A stretch of 64,000 nt of DNA from Lysinibacillus sphaericus (GCF_006864135.1 NZ_SADV01000009.1:124001-188000); one strand, 5' to 3'; positions 9,178-23,448 are shown, numbered from the stretch's first letter. The notes: generated by a model from the letters alone, not told the origin. Numbers and translations are program-made.

Positions 9178-10011
9178 TTATACTTTCCCGATTTCATTTG
9201 CAGCCTTTTCCATACTGCGATCGTAAGCCTGTAACACTTTTTGGTTAGCTTCGAAAGCGCGATATGCTGTCATTAAATCAGTCATTGTACGACTAGAGTC
9301 TACGTTTGAGCCCTCTAGATAATTTTGACGCAGTGTAAAGGCTACGCCATTGGCACCGTAAGCTGTCGGTAAGTTCCCACCATCTTCTGTTCGAATTAAA
9401 CCATTATCCTGCTTACGTAGCATGTTCGGATTCGCTGAAAATGATACTCCAACACGAGCTACTTGCTGATTATTAACATAAATTGCCCCGTTCTCATCTA
9501 GACGAAAATCATCATTCGGCAGCTGGATGCGTTGACCTCTGTCTGATAGCACATACAGTCCCTGTGGATTTACTAAATAGCCTTGGCCATCTAATGTAAA
9601 ATTCCCGTTGCGTGTATATGCTTCGCCCCCATTTGGATGTGCTAAACGGAAGAAAATAGATCCAGAAGTGCCATCTTCATTTTGCGGTAAGTTTCCATCG
9701 ATCAAAGCCATATCTGTCGTGAAATCAGTGCTATAGATTTGGCCTTGTATGTAATTTGGTAATGTTTCTTGCATATAAATCCCTGTATTTAATGCGCCAA
9801 CTTGGCTCATATATTGAGAGCCTGCTTGCTGGTTAGCAGGTGCATTCGTTTTTCCTACACTCGACATGAGCATGTCAGGAAATGAGCGGATTGTTGATTG
9901 GTCTGCTTTAAATCCAGGTGTATTTGCATTTGATAAATTGTTGGTAAGTAATTCTGTTCGTCTTTGTTGTGCAATCATACCAGTTGCAACTGTATAAAAC
10001 CCTTTAAACAA
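9178..10011 (-). CDS. flhO: Flagellar hook-basal body protein FlhO (FlgF/FlgG-like)
   Basis: A distal-rod protein with the N-terminal motif KGFYTVATGMIAQQ...LTNNLSNANTPGFK and the C-terminal motif SSRTMTDLMTAYRAFEANQKVLQ. I choose a TTG start at 10011 (277 residues) because the ribosome site GAGGTG lies 6 nt in front of it; an in-frame GTG at 10020 lies inside that site. It sits 21 nt downstream of mbl and 18 nt upstream of flhP, so the three genes probably share one transcript linking cell-shape and rod genes. Confidence 0.88.
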   Translation of the reverse strand: MFKGFYTVATGMIAQQRRTELLTNNLSNANTPGFKADQSTIRSFPDMLMSSVGKTNAPANQQAGSQYMSQVGALNTGIYMQETLPNYIQGQIYSTDFTTDMALIDGNLPQNEDGTSGSIFFRLAHPNGGEAYTRNGNFTLDGQGYLVNPQGLYVLSDRGQRIQLPNDDFRLDENGAIYVNNQQVARVGVSFSANPNMLRKQDNGLIRTEDGGNLPTAYGANGVAFTLRQNYLEGSNVDSSRTMTDLMTAYRAFEANQKVLQAYDRSMEKAANEIGKV

Positions 10012-10032
10012 AGGAATCACCTCATTAAATTT

Positions 10033-11028
10033 TTATAAGGATGCGGGCACTCGATCAATGTTTTCAAGCATAATGCCTGTACCAATTGCTACACAATCCA
10101 TAGGTTGATCTGCAATGAACACAGGTACTTTTAGCTCTTCGATTAATAGCTGGTCCATACCATGTAATAATGCACCACCGCCAGTAATAATAACCCCACG
10201 ATCAATTATATCTGCTGATAGCTCTGGTGGTGTTTTTTCTAATACATTTTTTGCAGATTGAACAATCATAGCAACCGATTCATGTAATGCACGTTCAATC
10301 TCCTCTGAGTGAATCGTTATTGTACGCGGTAGACCTGTCACCATATCTCGACCACGAATGTCCATTGAATCATTTCGGCTACCTTTAAAGACTGTACCAA
10401 TTGTAATTTTTATGGCTTCTGCAGTACGTTCACCTATTAGCAATTTATATTCTTTTTTAATATATTGTAAAATATCATTATCAAAAATATCTCCTGCCAC
10501 TTTAATGGACTCACTCGTTACAATATCACCCATTGATAGGACTGCAATATCAGTTGTCCCGCCGCCAATATCAACTACCATATTGCCGCTAGGTTGGAAT
10601 ATATCCATACCTGCTCCAATAGCTGCAACTTTTGGTTCTTCTTCTAAGTATACTTTTTTTCCACCAGATTTTTCTGCAGCTTCACGAATCGCTTTTTGTT
10701 CAACACTAGTAATGTTTGTTGGACAGCAAATTAAAATACGTGGCTTAGCTAAAAATCCTTTGACGTTTAATTTGTTGATGAAATGTTTTAGCATCGCTTC
10801 TGTAACATCAAAATCTGCAATGACACCATCTCGTAGTGGACGAATTGCAGTAATATTCCCCGGTGTACGCCCTACCATTTGGCGAGCCTCTTCTCCTACC
10901 GCTAACACTTTATTTGTTTTTTTATCAATCGCCACAACTGATGGTTCATTTAAGACGATTCCTTTGCCTTTAACGTGAATTAATACGTTCGCAGTTCCTA
11001 AGTCAATGCCTATATCTTTCGAAAACAT
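10033..11028 (-). CDS. mbl: Rod-shape-determining protein Mbl (MreB-like actin)
   Basis: A 331-residue bacterial actin that polymerises under the membrane and guides elongation-phase wall synthesis. Motifs visible: phosphate 1 IGIDLGTANVL, connect 1 and phosphate 2 (VVDIGGGTTDIAV), and the adenosine motif GVIITGGGALL. It is nearly identical to B. subtilis Mbl over its whole length and starts MFSKDIGIDLG. The ATG at 11028 follows GGAAGGAG; the frame extends 10 codons upstream without a ribosome site. It heads the mbl-flhO-flhP group. spoIIID is the next gene upstream, after a repeat-filled gap. Confidence 0.95.
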   Translation of the reverse strand: MFSKDIGIDLGTANVLIHVKGKGIVLNEPSVVAIDKKTNKVLAVGEEARQMVGRTPGNITAIRPLRDGVIADFDVTEAMLKHFINKLNVKGFLAKPRILICCPTNITSVEQKAIREAAEKSGGKKVYLEEEPKVAAIGAGMDIFQPSGNMVVDIGGGTTDIAVLSMGDIVTSESIKVAGDIFDNDILQYIKKEYKLLIGERTAEAIKITIGTVFKGSRNDSMDIRGRDMVTGLPRTITIHSEEIERALHESVAMIVQSAKNVLEKTPPELSADIIDRGVIITGGGALLHGMDQLLIEELKVPVFIADQPMDCVAIGTGIMLENIDRVPASL

Positions 11029-11189
11029 TTTATAATTTCTCCTTCCCGCCATTTCCAACTACATAACGTTCGTTTTTATCTGTTTATCTAGAATATTTTA
11101 TCATACTCAACTGGTAATTACACCTAATTTTAGTTAACTGACCTGCATTCTTTCAATTATATGAACACTTCTTGAAAAGAAGAAATCGT

Positions 11190-11560
11190 TTCAGCACTTT
11201 TTTGACTCATCGCCTATCATGCGGTTGTTTTCCGTTCCGAATGAGCGCTTTGTGTTGCTGCCGCTTCGTTATACTGCGCTTTCGCACAGTTAAAACATTT
11301 GTTGCTGCCGCTTCGTTACACTGCGCTTTCGCACAGTTAAAACATTTGTTGCTGACGCCTCGCTTTCGCGAAGAGCAATGCTTCTTGGGGCGTCGGGGCA
11401 ACAGGCGTTTTTTGTGCGAAAGCGTAGCGGCAGCAGGATGTTGGTCACGAAGCCGTTATCCTAGGACGTAATGCTTTTAGTCTTTTTACCCCTACACGCT
11501 TCGCTCTAGGGTCTCATCTATGACACTGTGATCTAAAAGGAATCGCCCATTATCCACTAC
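11190..11560 (+). repeat. Interspersed repeat, copy 3, with a 47-bp tandem array
   Basis: The mbl-spoIIID gap is filled by a diverged type A element. A left arm (TTTTCCGTTCCGAATGAGCG near 11228-11247) leads into 47-bp direct repeats starting at 11252, 11299 and 11346 (the third diverges). They contain TTGCTGCCGCTTCG and GCTTTCGCACAG. An inverted unit (GTGCGAAAGCGTAGCGGCAG near 11416-11435) follows, then a right arm with GATGTTGGTCACGAAG and ATCGCCCATT. Bases 11561-11633 hold nothing recognisable. Confidence 0.65.
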
Positions 11561-11633
11561 AACCAACTAATATACACAATGTTTATCCCAATTTCGTACT
11601 CAGTCGATTTTATGTAAGGAAGCTTGTCCTTTG

Positions 11634-11671
11634 CATCAAAAAAAGAACGAATCAATCTTGACTCGTTCTTT
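11634..11671 (-). terminator. Terminator overlapping the 3' end of spoIIID
   Basis: The stem AAAGAACGA (11642-11650) / TCGTTCTTT (11663-11671) has one arm inside the last codons of spoIIID. On the minus strand a run of seven T residues follows. Confidence 0.75.
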
Positions 11672-11912
11672 CCTTCCACTTGTTTTTCGTTGCCTCTCCT
11701 CCACGAATATGACGTACGGCCTTATGGTAGGCGAGTATTTCCTTTACTTGCTCAGCTAATCCTTCATGAATTGTTGGCAGTCGCTCTGTTAAATCTTTGT
11801 GCACCGTACTTTTTGAATAACCTGTCATTTTCGCGAGGACACGCACAGTTTCACGCGTCTCAATCAATAATTCACCGAGGCGTATGCAGCGCTTCCGAAT
11901 GTGCTCGTGCAC
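11652..11912 (-). CDS. spoIIID: Sporulation transcriptional regulator SpoIIID
   Basis: An 86-residue mother-cell DNA-binding protein that activates or represses many sigma-E genes during sporulation. The helix-turn-helix is VRVLAKMTGYSKSTVHKDLTERLP and the C-terminal basic region is AVRHIRGGEATKNKWK; both closely follow B. subtilis SpoIIID. I prefer the GTG at 11912 (VHEHIRKR) because AAAGGA stands 8 nt in front of it. An in-frame GTG at 11930 has no ribosome site. It lies between mbl and spoIIQ as in B. subtilis, but no usd leader gene was seen. Confidence 0.93.
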   Translation of the reverse strand: MHEHIRKRCIRLGELLIETRETVRVLAKMTGYSKSTVHKDLTERLPTIHEGLAEQVKEILAYHKAVRHIRGGEATKNKWKERTSQD

Positions 11913-12129
11913 GTTCTTCGTCCTTTCCACACAATTTCACAAATGGCATCAGATGCACGTCTGCGCATTTCTTCACCTTATGTGAGGACAAAGCTATTCA
12001 GAACACGTTTTACATTTTCACGATAAAATTCCGATTTTTTATGCATTTTTTAGTATTTATTTCTTTCAATGTAAAATTATTATTTACTATAGTTAAAATC
12101 TACGAATTTTCCTATCATCAATTATGCTA

Positions 12130-12187
12130 ACGCTGAAAAGTGACTTAAACTAGCAGAAGTCTCCCACCTATAAAGGTGAGAGACTTC
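12130..12187 (-). terminator. Hairpin after spoIIQ (terminator-like, repeat-derived)
   Basis: GAAGTCTCCCACCT (12156-12169) pairs with AGGTGAGAGACTTC (12174-12187), 13 of 14 positions, directly after the spoIIQ stop. On the minus strand there is no good T run, so termination is uncertain. The adjoining CTGAAAAGTGACTTAA recurs near 5494, and AGTCTCCCACCT recurs near 38948, so this is another repeat module. Confidence 0.5.
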
Positions 12188-12189
12188 AA

Positions 12190-12855
12190 TTAAAAGGCTA
12201 GTAATTTTTTCGGATTCATATATTTTCCGTTTTCTAGTACTTCAAAATGCAAGTTAACGCCAGCTGCTTGGTTCCACTCATTGTCAGTCGCTTTTCCAAG
12301 TAATTGACCTTGTGTTACCTCATCGCCTTCCTTGACAGCAATGTCTTTTACAGAGCTATAATGTGTTTCCTTACCATCTGCATGCTCAATAACAATTTTA
12401 TTGCCTGTAAATGCGTCAAGTTTAACTTGTTTTACCTTACCACTTAGAGCTGCAAGTACTTCAAATTCTTCACCATTCATAGAAAGAGTAATACCGGAAG
12501 ATGTCGTAAATGTTTGATTAAATACCATTAGTGCTTTTTCACGCGACTCTGCATTAGCTTCTACTTCATAAAACTCTTGTGAAACTTGCATCTTACTAAG
12601 ATTCGCTTCCTTGAATGGGTACTTCATTGTTTCTGTTTTTGCATTTGTTTCAACTACAGGACCTGAATCTACCTCAGCTACGTTTGGTGACGGAGCTTCT
12701 TCTACTTTGGATACAAGACTATTGTAACCAAGTAGCAAACCTGCTAGCATTAGAGCACCACCAGCGTAAACTGCTGGCCAAAACCATGGTTTCTTCTGTA
12801 ATTGAACTTTTTCATCTTGATTTTGAGAAGTTTTACTATTTTTATCCTCTCTCAT
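12190..12855 (-). CDS. spoIIQ: Stage II sporulation protein SpoIIQ (degenerate M23/LytM domain)
   Basis: A 221-residue forespore membrane protein that bridges to SpoIIIAH of the mother cell and is needed for engulfment and the feeding-tube channel. A basic N-terminus is followed by one membrane helix (PAVYAGGALMLAGLLLGY) and an extracellular LytM-like domain. The zinc ligands of active M23 peptidases are lost: the HxGxD position reads SSGIT, and the HxH motif reads NLH. This is expected for SpoIIQ and argues for a binding role. I start at 12855 (MREDKNSK), 6 nt from AGAGGTG. It lies between spoIID and spoIIID. Confidence 0.9.
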   Translation of the reverse strand: MREDKNSKTSQNQDEKVQLQKKPWFWPAVYAGGALMLAGLLLGYNSLVSKVEEAPSPNVAEVDSGPVVETNAKTETMKYPFKEANLSKMQVSQEFYEVEANAESREKALMVFNQTFTTSSGITLSMNGEEFEVLAALSGKVKQVKLDAFTGNKIVIEHADGKETHYSSVKDIAVKEGDEVTQGQLLGKATDNEWNQAAGVNLHFEVLENGKYMNPKKLLAF

Positions 12856-12892
12856 TTTCATCACCTCTAGTGGCAGTGTGAACAACTAGAAG

Positions 12893-13828
12893 TTATTTTA
12901 AACATGCATCTATCTTTTTTATTTCAATATCTTGATAATAATAGTGTAAAATTTCGTCAGCAGTTTTCCCATCGCTAGCCATAGCCTCTGCTCCATATTG
13001 ACTCATTCCTACCCCATGCCCGTATCCTTTCGTACTTACTTGCACTTTTCCAGCGGCAGAATTATAGGCAATTTTAAAATCCGTTGATGGTATTTCTAAA
13101 AGTGTTCGCACTTCTCGTCCTGACCACACATTCTTACCTAACTGCATGCGCTCAACACGTCCTGAATCATTTACAAATAACTGTACACGGTTGAAGTCAC
13201 TTACCTGCCATTTCACAGGCCACAGTGCATTCCATTCAGCTAATGTCCATTCTTTCATCGCTGAAAACTTTGGGGATGATAAATCCGAATTACTAGTAAC
13301 ACTTTGTAAATAAGGGACATCATTGCCACTAAAATCGTAGGCACTTTCTGTTTTTCCATTGCTCGTAGAATGAAACATTGCCGTAATTAATTCATTATTA
13401 TATTGAAGAACTTGTCCTTTCGTTTCATTAATAGCCTCGACAATTTTCTTTTCATTCCCCGGGAAATTGCTAGTCCAATTCTCTTTTCTTTGCTCCTTAT
13501 TGTAAAAAACTTGTCTAGCAACAGTAGGAGCGATAGCTATTTTACCGTAATTTGTCGATTTCAACGCGTAAGTCCGTGCTGCAATAGCTTGTGCCTTTAA
13601 AGCTTCTTTTTTAAATGAAACAGGCATTTCGGCAGCTACCACACCAGTTACGTAAGTTTCTAAAGGGATTTTCTCCTGTTGTCCCTCCACTTCTATGAAT
13701 ATTTCACAAGCTTGCTCTGTTGTTGCAGGCGAATCCTTAACCTTAAGTCTCTCACCAAATGCCACAGGAAGCATATATAATGCTCCAATCAAACAAATTA
13801 TGCCTATACTCATTATCCATTTTTTCAT
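12893..13828 (-). CDS. spoIID: Stage II sporulation protein SpoIID (lytic transglycosylase)
   Basis: SpoIID is the septal peptidoglycan transglycosylase that works with SpoIIP and SpoIIM to drive engulfment. This 311-residue protein has an N-terminal membrane anchor (SIGIICLIGALYMLPVAF), the signature VVAAEMP with catalytic Glu67, the AIAARTYAL motif, and the C-terminal SpoIID/LytB motif KGYGHGVGMSQYGA. The start is uncertain: the ATG at 13828 and a TTG at 13855 both lack a clear ribosome site. I prefer 13828 because it places the anchor at the terminus. It lies downstream of murA as in B. subtilis. Confidence 0.9.
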   Translation of the reverse strand: MKKWIMSIGIICLIGALYMLPVAFGERLKVKDSPATTEQACEIFIEVEGQQEKIPLETYVTGVVAAEMPVSFKKEALKAQAIAARTYALKSTNYGKIAIAPTVARQVFYNKEQRKENWTSNFPGNEKKIVEAINETKGQVLQYNNELITAMFHSTSNGKTESAYDFSGNDVPYLQSVTSNSDLSSPKFSAMKEWTLAEWNALWPVKWQVSDFNRVQLFVNDSGRVERMQLGKNVWSGREVRTLLEIPSTDFKIAYNSAAGKVQVSTKGYGHGVGMSQYGAEAMASDGKTADEILHYYYQDIEIKKIDACLK

Positions 13829-13989
13829 AAGGAATAATATGCTAAAACTCTTCAAAATATGTGACCGTTGGTGAAGGGAACTTCAATATAGGATGGTAAA
13901 CGGACTGAGGGCTGTATATGTAAAGGATGCTGAAAAGAAGCGTATTTCCGTCATATAAGAGGCTGTTAATTCCTATTTATTAGAGTTTT

Positions 13990-14200
13990 TAAAACGTATG
14001 CCATGCTATTAGTTGATTGGAGTGGAGGCTGGGCGACTCCTTGGGGATCAGCGATAGAGGAACGAATGCTAAAAGCATCACATCCTGTGATAACGCCTTC
14101 GTGACCAACATCGTGTTGGCCCGATACCCTGCAGCGCAGCGCGAAGCGGCAGCGGCAAAGCGCCCAGCTGGAACGGAAATCAACCTCACGTTATGAAGAT
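13990..14200 (-). repeat. Type A interspersed repeat, copy 4 (full-length, inverted relative to 53.9-54.2 kb)
   Basis: The element has imperfect terminal inverted repeats: GTTGATT at 14012-14018 and GGCTGGGCG at 14027-14035 on one side, CGCCCAGC at 14161-14168 and AATCAAC at 14178-14184 on the other. Internal hairpins include CCAACATCGTGTTGG (14105-14119) and ATCACATCCTGTGAT. Its reverse complement matches 53860-54238 nearly base for base, except that it carries only a stub of the 35-bp array. It fills most of the spoIID-murA gap. Bases 13860-13985 show no other feature. Confidence 0.75.
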
Positions 14201-14239
14201 AACCAATTATAAAACTCTCCCTAGCATGGATTAAACTAA

Positions 14240-14274
14240 TAAGAAAAAACCCTCTGCTCGTAAGCAAAGGGTTT
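14240..14274 (-). terminator. Terminator after murA
   Basis: On the minus strand AAACCCTTTGCT pairs with AGCAGAGGGTTT around a TACG loop, followed by TTTCTTATT, about 10 nt after the murA stop. Confidence 0.8.
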
Positions 14275-14284
14275 ATAAATTTAT

Positions 14285-15598
14285 TTACTTTGTTGGTAAT
14301 TCAACAGTTGTTTTCTCTTTAATGATAACTTCCTCAACTGGTACACGTTCAATTTGTGCGCCAAGTGCAGCCAGCTTGCCATGGAAGTCGACATAACCGC
14401 GATCTAAATGATGAAGCTTTGTCACTCTAGTCACACCTTCAGATACAAGACCTGCTAAAATTAATGCAGCCGCAGCTCGTAAATCAGTCGCCATTACTTC
14501 AGCACCCTGAAGATTTACAGGCCCTTCGATAAACACAGAACGTCCTTCTATTTTAGCACCGGCATTCATGCGACGGAACTCCTCAACATGCATAAAACGA
14601 TTTTCAAATACCGTTTCCGTAATAATACTCGTACCTTCAGCAGTTAACATTAAGGCCATCATTTGAGATTGCATATCTGTCGGAAAGCCTGGATGTGGCA
14701 TAGTTTTAATATCAACAGCTTTTAATGTTTTAGGAGCACGTACACGTATTCCTTCATCAAGCTCAGTTATTTCTACACCCATTTCACGCATCTTTGCAAT
14801 TAATGCTGTCATATGTTCGGGAACAGCATTTTCAATCGTTACATCCCCTTTTGTAATTGCTGCTGCAACCATAAATGTGCCAGCTTCAATACGGTCAGGA
14901 ATAATATGATGTTCTGTTCCATATAATGTATCGACTCCTTCGATACGAATCGTATTCGTACCTGCACCGATGACACGCCCCCCCATACTATTAATGAAGT
15001 TTGCAAGATCAACAATTTCAGGTTCTTTTGCAGCATTTTCAATTACAGTTGTTCCTTGCGCTAAGGCTGCAGCTGTCATAATATTTTCAGTTGCCCCAAC
15101 GCTAGGGAAGTCCAAATACACATTTGCGCCTTTTAAACGTCCTTCCGCCTTCGCCTCTACATATCCATGACCAAAAGAAATTTTTGCTCCCATAGCTTCA
15201 AAGCCCTTTAAATGTAACTCAATTGGACGTGACCCGATTGCACAGCCCCCTGGTAAAGCAACACGAGCATAGCCATTTCGAGCAAGTAAGGAACCCATCA
15301 CTAAAATTGATGCACGCATTTTACTGACAAATTCAAATTGGGCTTCACTAGAAAGTTCTTTTGTTGTATCTATATATACTGTATTATCCTCAGGTATATA
15401 TGTAACTGCCGCATTTAGACTTTTAAGTACTTCATTTATAGTAAAGACATCTGCTAAGTTAGGGACTTCTTTAATTACATTTTCTCCTTTAGAAGCAAGT
15501 AAAGCCGCTGCTAGGATTGGTAACACCGCATTTTTTGCGCCCTCTACGCGCACTTTTCCCTGTAGCTTTTGGCCGCCAGTCACTATTATTTTTTCCAC
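14285..15598 (-). CDS. murA: UDP-N-acetylglucosamine 1-carboxyvinyltransferase MurA
   Basis: MurA transfers enolpyruvate from PEP to UDP-GlcNAc, the first committed step of peptidoglycan synthesis. The 437-residue protein has the loop [11 protein letters not shown] with the catalytic Cys119 (the residue attacked by fosfomycin), and the KNAVLP and [13 protein letters not shown] motifs. It corresponds to MurAA, the main enzyme of B. subtilis; a second paralogue lies at 42.3 kb. The GTG start at 15598 follows GGAGGGA with 7-nt spacing; an upstream ATG lies before that site. The next minus-strand gene is spoIID. Confidence 0.94.
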   Translation of the reverse strand: MEKIIVTGGQKLQGKVRVEGAKNAVLPILAAALLASKGENVIKEVPNLADVFTINEVLKSLNAAVTYIPEDNTVYIDTTKELSSEAQFEFVSKMRASILVMGSLLARNGYARVALPGGCAIGSRPIELHLKGFEAMGAKISFGHGYVEAKAEGRLKGANVYLDFPSVGATENIMTAAALAQGTTVIENAAKEPEIVDLANFINSMGGRVIGAGTNTIRIEGVDTLYGTEHHIIPDRIEAGTFMVAAAITKGDVTIENAVPEHMTALIAKMREMGVEITELDEGIRVRAPKTLKAVDIKTMPHPGFPTDMQSQMMALMLTAEGTSIITETVFENRFMHVEEFRRMNAGAKIEGRSVFIEGPVNLQGAEVMATDLRAAAALILAGLVSEGVTRVTKLHHLDRGYVDFHGKLAALGAQIERVPVEEVIIKEKTTVELPTK

Positions 15599-15653
15599 CC
15601 TATGTCCCTCCGAATTCAATCTATTAATCTATCAAAACTTTATTTTAAAAAGA

Positions 15654-15683
15654 AGTATAATGTCATAATCAGTAAACAAACAA
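15654..15683 (-). promoter_or_regulatory. Candidate sigma-A promoter of murA
   Basis: On the minus strand TTGTTT (15678-15683) and TATACT (15654-15659) are separated by 18 bp, about 56 nt before the murA start. Confidence 0.45.
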
Positions 15684-15889
15684 CTCTATAGTACAACTTT
15701 TCTTACGCTCGTTCAAGCTTCCAAATCACTATTTTACGTCATTTATTGATATTTTGCTATTTATTTATTGTACGCATGATTTTTTTTTTTGTGAATGACC
15801 AATAACACGGAAGAAAGGCGTTAATTTCTAATATCTACCCAAGTATTTGTGAACAAAAACCAAATCTAATGGATTTATATCAATTATTT

Positions 15890-16035
15890 CGAAGAATAAT
15901 TGCGTCCGAATTCATCTCATCACCTTAAGAGATGGGAGACTTCTGTACCTGTCGCTACGACTGTTTTCGGTACAAAAAACATCTGTAGCTGGTGTTTCAC
16001 TTTCGCTAAGAAAACACTTGTTGGAAAAAATTAAC
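15890..16035. repeat. Degenerate repeat fragments in the murA-DUF1146 gap
   Basis: The 536-bp gap upstream of murA holds a run of 13 T residues near 15779-15791 and decayed pieces of the interspersed family: GAGATGGGAGACTTC near 15920-15935, ACCTGTCGCTAC near 15946-15957 (also near 5528) and CTTTCGCTAAGAAAACACTTG near 16001-16021. There is no ywmB gene here, although B. subtilis has one at this position. Confidence 0.45.
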
Positions 16036-16134
16036 TAATTTTTACATATTTCAAAGGACCACATAAATTATATTATAAAGCCCTGTGAAACATGTAAATT
16101 TAATTACTAACGTATAGATAGTAATAAGGGGCTA

Positions 16135-16374
16135 TTAAAATAAATATGGCAGCTTCCCTGACCAATTTGAAATTTGCAGAAAGAAATTCGAAACGACTGA
16201 ACCTATCGCAATACTCAATAAAATATAAATTAATTGGATTTGAAAAACATTATTCTTCTTAAAGATTTTTTCTAGCATAAACGCTTGTAGCGCATAAAAA
16301 GTTATAGCGATAAAAAATATATGCGATAAAATCCCTATTAAAGCTTCCTGTCCTATTGCCTCATAAATTTCCAT
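16135..16374 (-). CDS. ywzB: DUF1146 small membrane protein (YwzB-like)
   Basis: A 79-residue protein with two membrane helices (about residues 10-32 and 45-67) linked by a basic loop (EKIFKKNN). It corresponds in size, topology and position to YwzB, which follows the atp operon in B. subtilis. The ATG at 16374 follows GGAGGAACC. Function unknown. It lies about 100 nt after atpC on the same strand and may be read through from the atp operon. Confidence 0.8.
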   Translation of the reverse strand: MEIYEAIGQEALIGILSHIFFIAITFYALQAFMLEKIFKKNNVFQIQLIYILLSIAIGSVVSNFFLQISNWSGKLPYLF

Positions 16375-16471
16375 GTTGGTTCCTCCAAATTAATTCCTCT
16401 AGCGTTACTCTCAAACGATAGCACAATGTTAAAAAACGGACAGATGTTGAATCTGCCCGTTAAAATTTGAA

Positions 16472-16897
<426 letters not shown>

Positions 16898-16903
16898 CTA
16901 GTA

Positions 16904-19250
<2,347 letters not shown>

Positions 19251-19273
19251 TTAATCAAGTGACTAGCTCGAAC

Positions 19274-20794
<1,521 letters not shown>

Positions 20795-20810
20795 TCACAT
20801 TTCTAAATTA

Positions 20811-21347
20811 TTAACCGATTAATTCACGTTTTAGGCGCTCAAGCTTGTTCGCTACTGAGCTATCATAAATATGATTACCGATTTGAACACGAATACCACC
20901 AAGAAGTGATGGATCAATTTCGTTTGTAATGTTTAATGTTTGTTTCCCTACAAGTTTCGCAAATGTTGTAGAAATATTAGCGCTTTCTTCAGCAGAAAGT
21001 GCACGAGTAGAGAATACTGTTGCATCTGCAGAACCTTGTGCCTGTGCAGCAAGCTCAGCATATGCGTTCGCAATAAGCTTCACTTCGTTTACACGTTTTT
21101 TCTCAACAAGTAGTTGAACTGTGTGTAAAACCTCTGGCGTTGCACTTGCAAAGATTTCAGCTACCATTTGTTTCTTACGTTCGATAGAGAACTTAGGAGC
21201 ATTTAAAAGTGTTAAAAAATCAGGAGATTCTTTGACAACCTTTGTTAGCTCATTTAAGTCTGCTCCAACTTCAGCAAGAATGTTTTTTTGTTGCGCTAAT
21301 TCAAAAAGCGCTTGTGCGTAACGTTTTGCTACAGTTGAATTACTCAT
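20811..21347 (-). CDS. atpH: F1Fo ATP synthase subunit delta
   Basis: Delta joins the peripheral stalk to the top of F1. The 178-residue protein shows the helical N-terminal domain ([16 protein letters not shown]) and the C-terminal OSCP signature [22 protein letters not shown]. Its ATG at 21347 overlaps the atpF stop by 4 nt, giving translational coupling of the two stalk subunits. Confidence 0.95.
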   Translation of the reverse strand: MSNSTVAKRYAQALFELAQQKNILAEVGADLNELTKVVKESPDFLTLLNAPKFSIERKKQMVAEIFASATPEVLHTVQLLVEKKRVNEVKLIANAYAELAAQAQGSADATVFSTRALSAEESANISTTFAKLVGKQTLNITNEIDPSLLGGIRVQIGNHIYDSSVANKLERLKRELIG

Positions 21348-21865
21348 CGAGCTTCCCCTGCCTTCGCAATCGTCTCTTCAATTAGAGCACGGTTGTCTGC
21401 CTCAGAAATCTCTTTGCTAAGGACTTTAGATGCTGCAAGTACAGATAATGAAACGACTTCATCACGTACAGCCGCAATAGCTTTTTCTTTTTCAGACTCA
21501 ATTTCACGTAAAGCCGATTCTTTTAAGCGGTTTGCTTCATTGCGAGCTGCAGTAAGAATTTCTTCTTTTTGCATTTCGCCTTGCTTCTTAGCGCCTTCAA
21601 CAATCGATTGTGCTTCCGTACGAGCTTCTTTAAGAAGGCTCTTTTGTTCTTCTAAATATTGATGCGAATCTTTGCGCGCTTTTTCAGCTGCTTCGATTTC
21701 ACTAGCTACTAATTCTTCACGTTGTTGCATGATGCCCATAAGTGGACCCCAAGCGAACTTTTTAAGTAATAGCATTAGTAATAAGAAGATAACTAATGTT
21801 GCGGCGATATCACCACTATTGAAACCAGGACTAGCATTGCCTAGTACAAGATTATCTAAAAACAC
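21344..21865 (-). CDS. atpF: F1Fo ATP synthase subunit b
   Basis: The peripheral stalk subunit, 173 residues. One membrane helix near residues 15-35 ([20 protein letters not shown]) is followed by a long charged coiled coil rich in Glu, Lys and Ala. A GTG start at 21865 follows GGGAGTG. It is separated from atpE by a 176-nt spacer with a hairpin, wider than the other spacers of this operon. Confidence 0.95.
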   Translation of the reverse strand: MFLDNLVLGNASPGFNSGDIAATLVIFLLLMLLLKKFAWGPLMGIMQQREELVASEIEAAEKARKDSHQYLEEQKSLLKEARTEAQSIVEGAKKQGEMQKEEILTAARNEANRLKESALREIESEKEKAIAAVRDEVVSLSVLAASKVLSKEISEADNRALIEETIAKAGEAR

Positions 21866-21981
21866 GATTGTTTCACTCCCTTCAAGAGCTTTAACTTCAA
21901 CATAATAATTTAATTACTTGAAAAACTACCTATTTTAAAAAGCTATATTTACACATAGCTTTTATCAGTTCCAAAATGAAG

Positions 21982-22014
21982 GGCGAAGTTTCATCTGGAG
22001 ATTCCTGCTTCGCC
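21982..22014 (-). other. Hairpin in the atpE-atpF spacer
   Basis: GGCGAAG (21982-21988) pairs with CTTCGCC (22008-22014) inside the 176-nt spacer. There is no T run, so it is not an intrinsic terminator. It could be an mRNA processing or stability site that keeps subunit c abundant; that is inference. Confidence 0.4.
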
Positions 22015-22041
22015 ACCACTAAAATTCAGTGTACAACTGAA

Positions 22042-23049
<1,008 letters not shown>

Positions 23050-23076
23050 TCACCTCTCTTTCTAATTTAAAGCACA

Positions 23077-23448
23077 TTAGCGGTTCCTTACATGTGACAC
23101 AATTCTCTCGACAAAGAGAAAAACGTACGGAATCATTAGCCCTATGACCGTGCTAATTAAGTGAAAATAGTTTGGCAACGAAATGGCTAGAGCGACTGCC
23201 GCTACACCTGATCCAAAGCGAAACATTGTACCAAGCGAGCCTATTTTCTTCCCTTCACTAATGGATCGATCAAACTTCTCCATACGGCGAACTAAAATCC
23301 AAAAATTATACGTACCAAAGAATGCACCGATTGCGATGCCCGCAAAAAACGTCTGATAGGGCGTAAATCCCCAGCCTAATGCACAGAGTGCGAGCAAAAA
23401 AAATAACGCTCTCTTCTGCACAGCAAAAATGTGATGCAAATCTAGCAT
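23077..23448 (-). CDS. atpI: ATP synthase protein I (AtpI)
   Basis: A 123-residue membrane protein with four helices. AtpI helps assemble the c-ring or stabilise it. The start at 23448 (MLDLHHIFAVQKRALFFLL) follows CAGGAGAT; the frame continues 18 codons further without a ribosome site. It shares the motif LVRRMEKFDRSI with B. subtilis AtpI (LVRRMNAFDRAV). It is the first gene of the operon, about 290 nt downstream of the promoter. Confidence 0.88.
   Translation of the reverse strand: MLDLHHIFAVQKRALFFLLALCALGWGFTPYQTFFAGIAIGAFFGTYNFWILVRRMEKFDRSISEGKKIGSLGTMFRFGSGVAAVALAISLPNYFHLISTVIGLMIPYVFLFVERIVSHVRNR

Noticed and set aside
11172-11471. Open frames across the 47-bp array and, at 13989-14267, across the type A copy
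   Set aside because: They consist of repeat DNA with Arg/Cys-rich translations and no ribosome sites.
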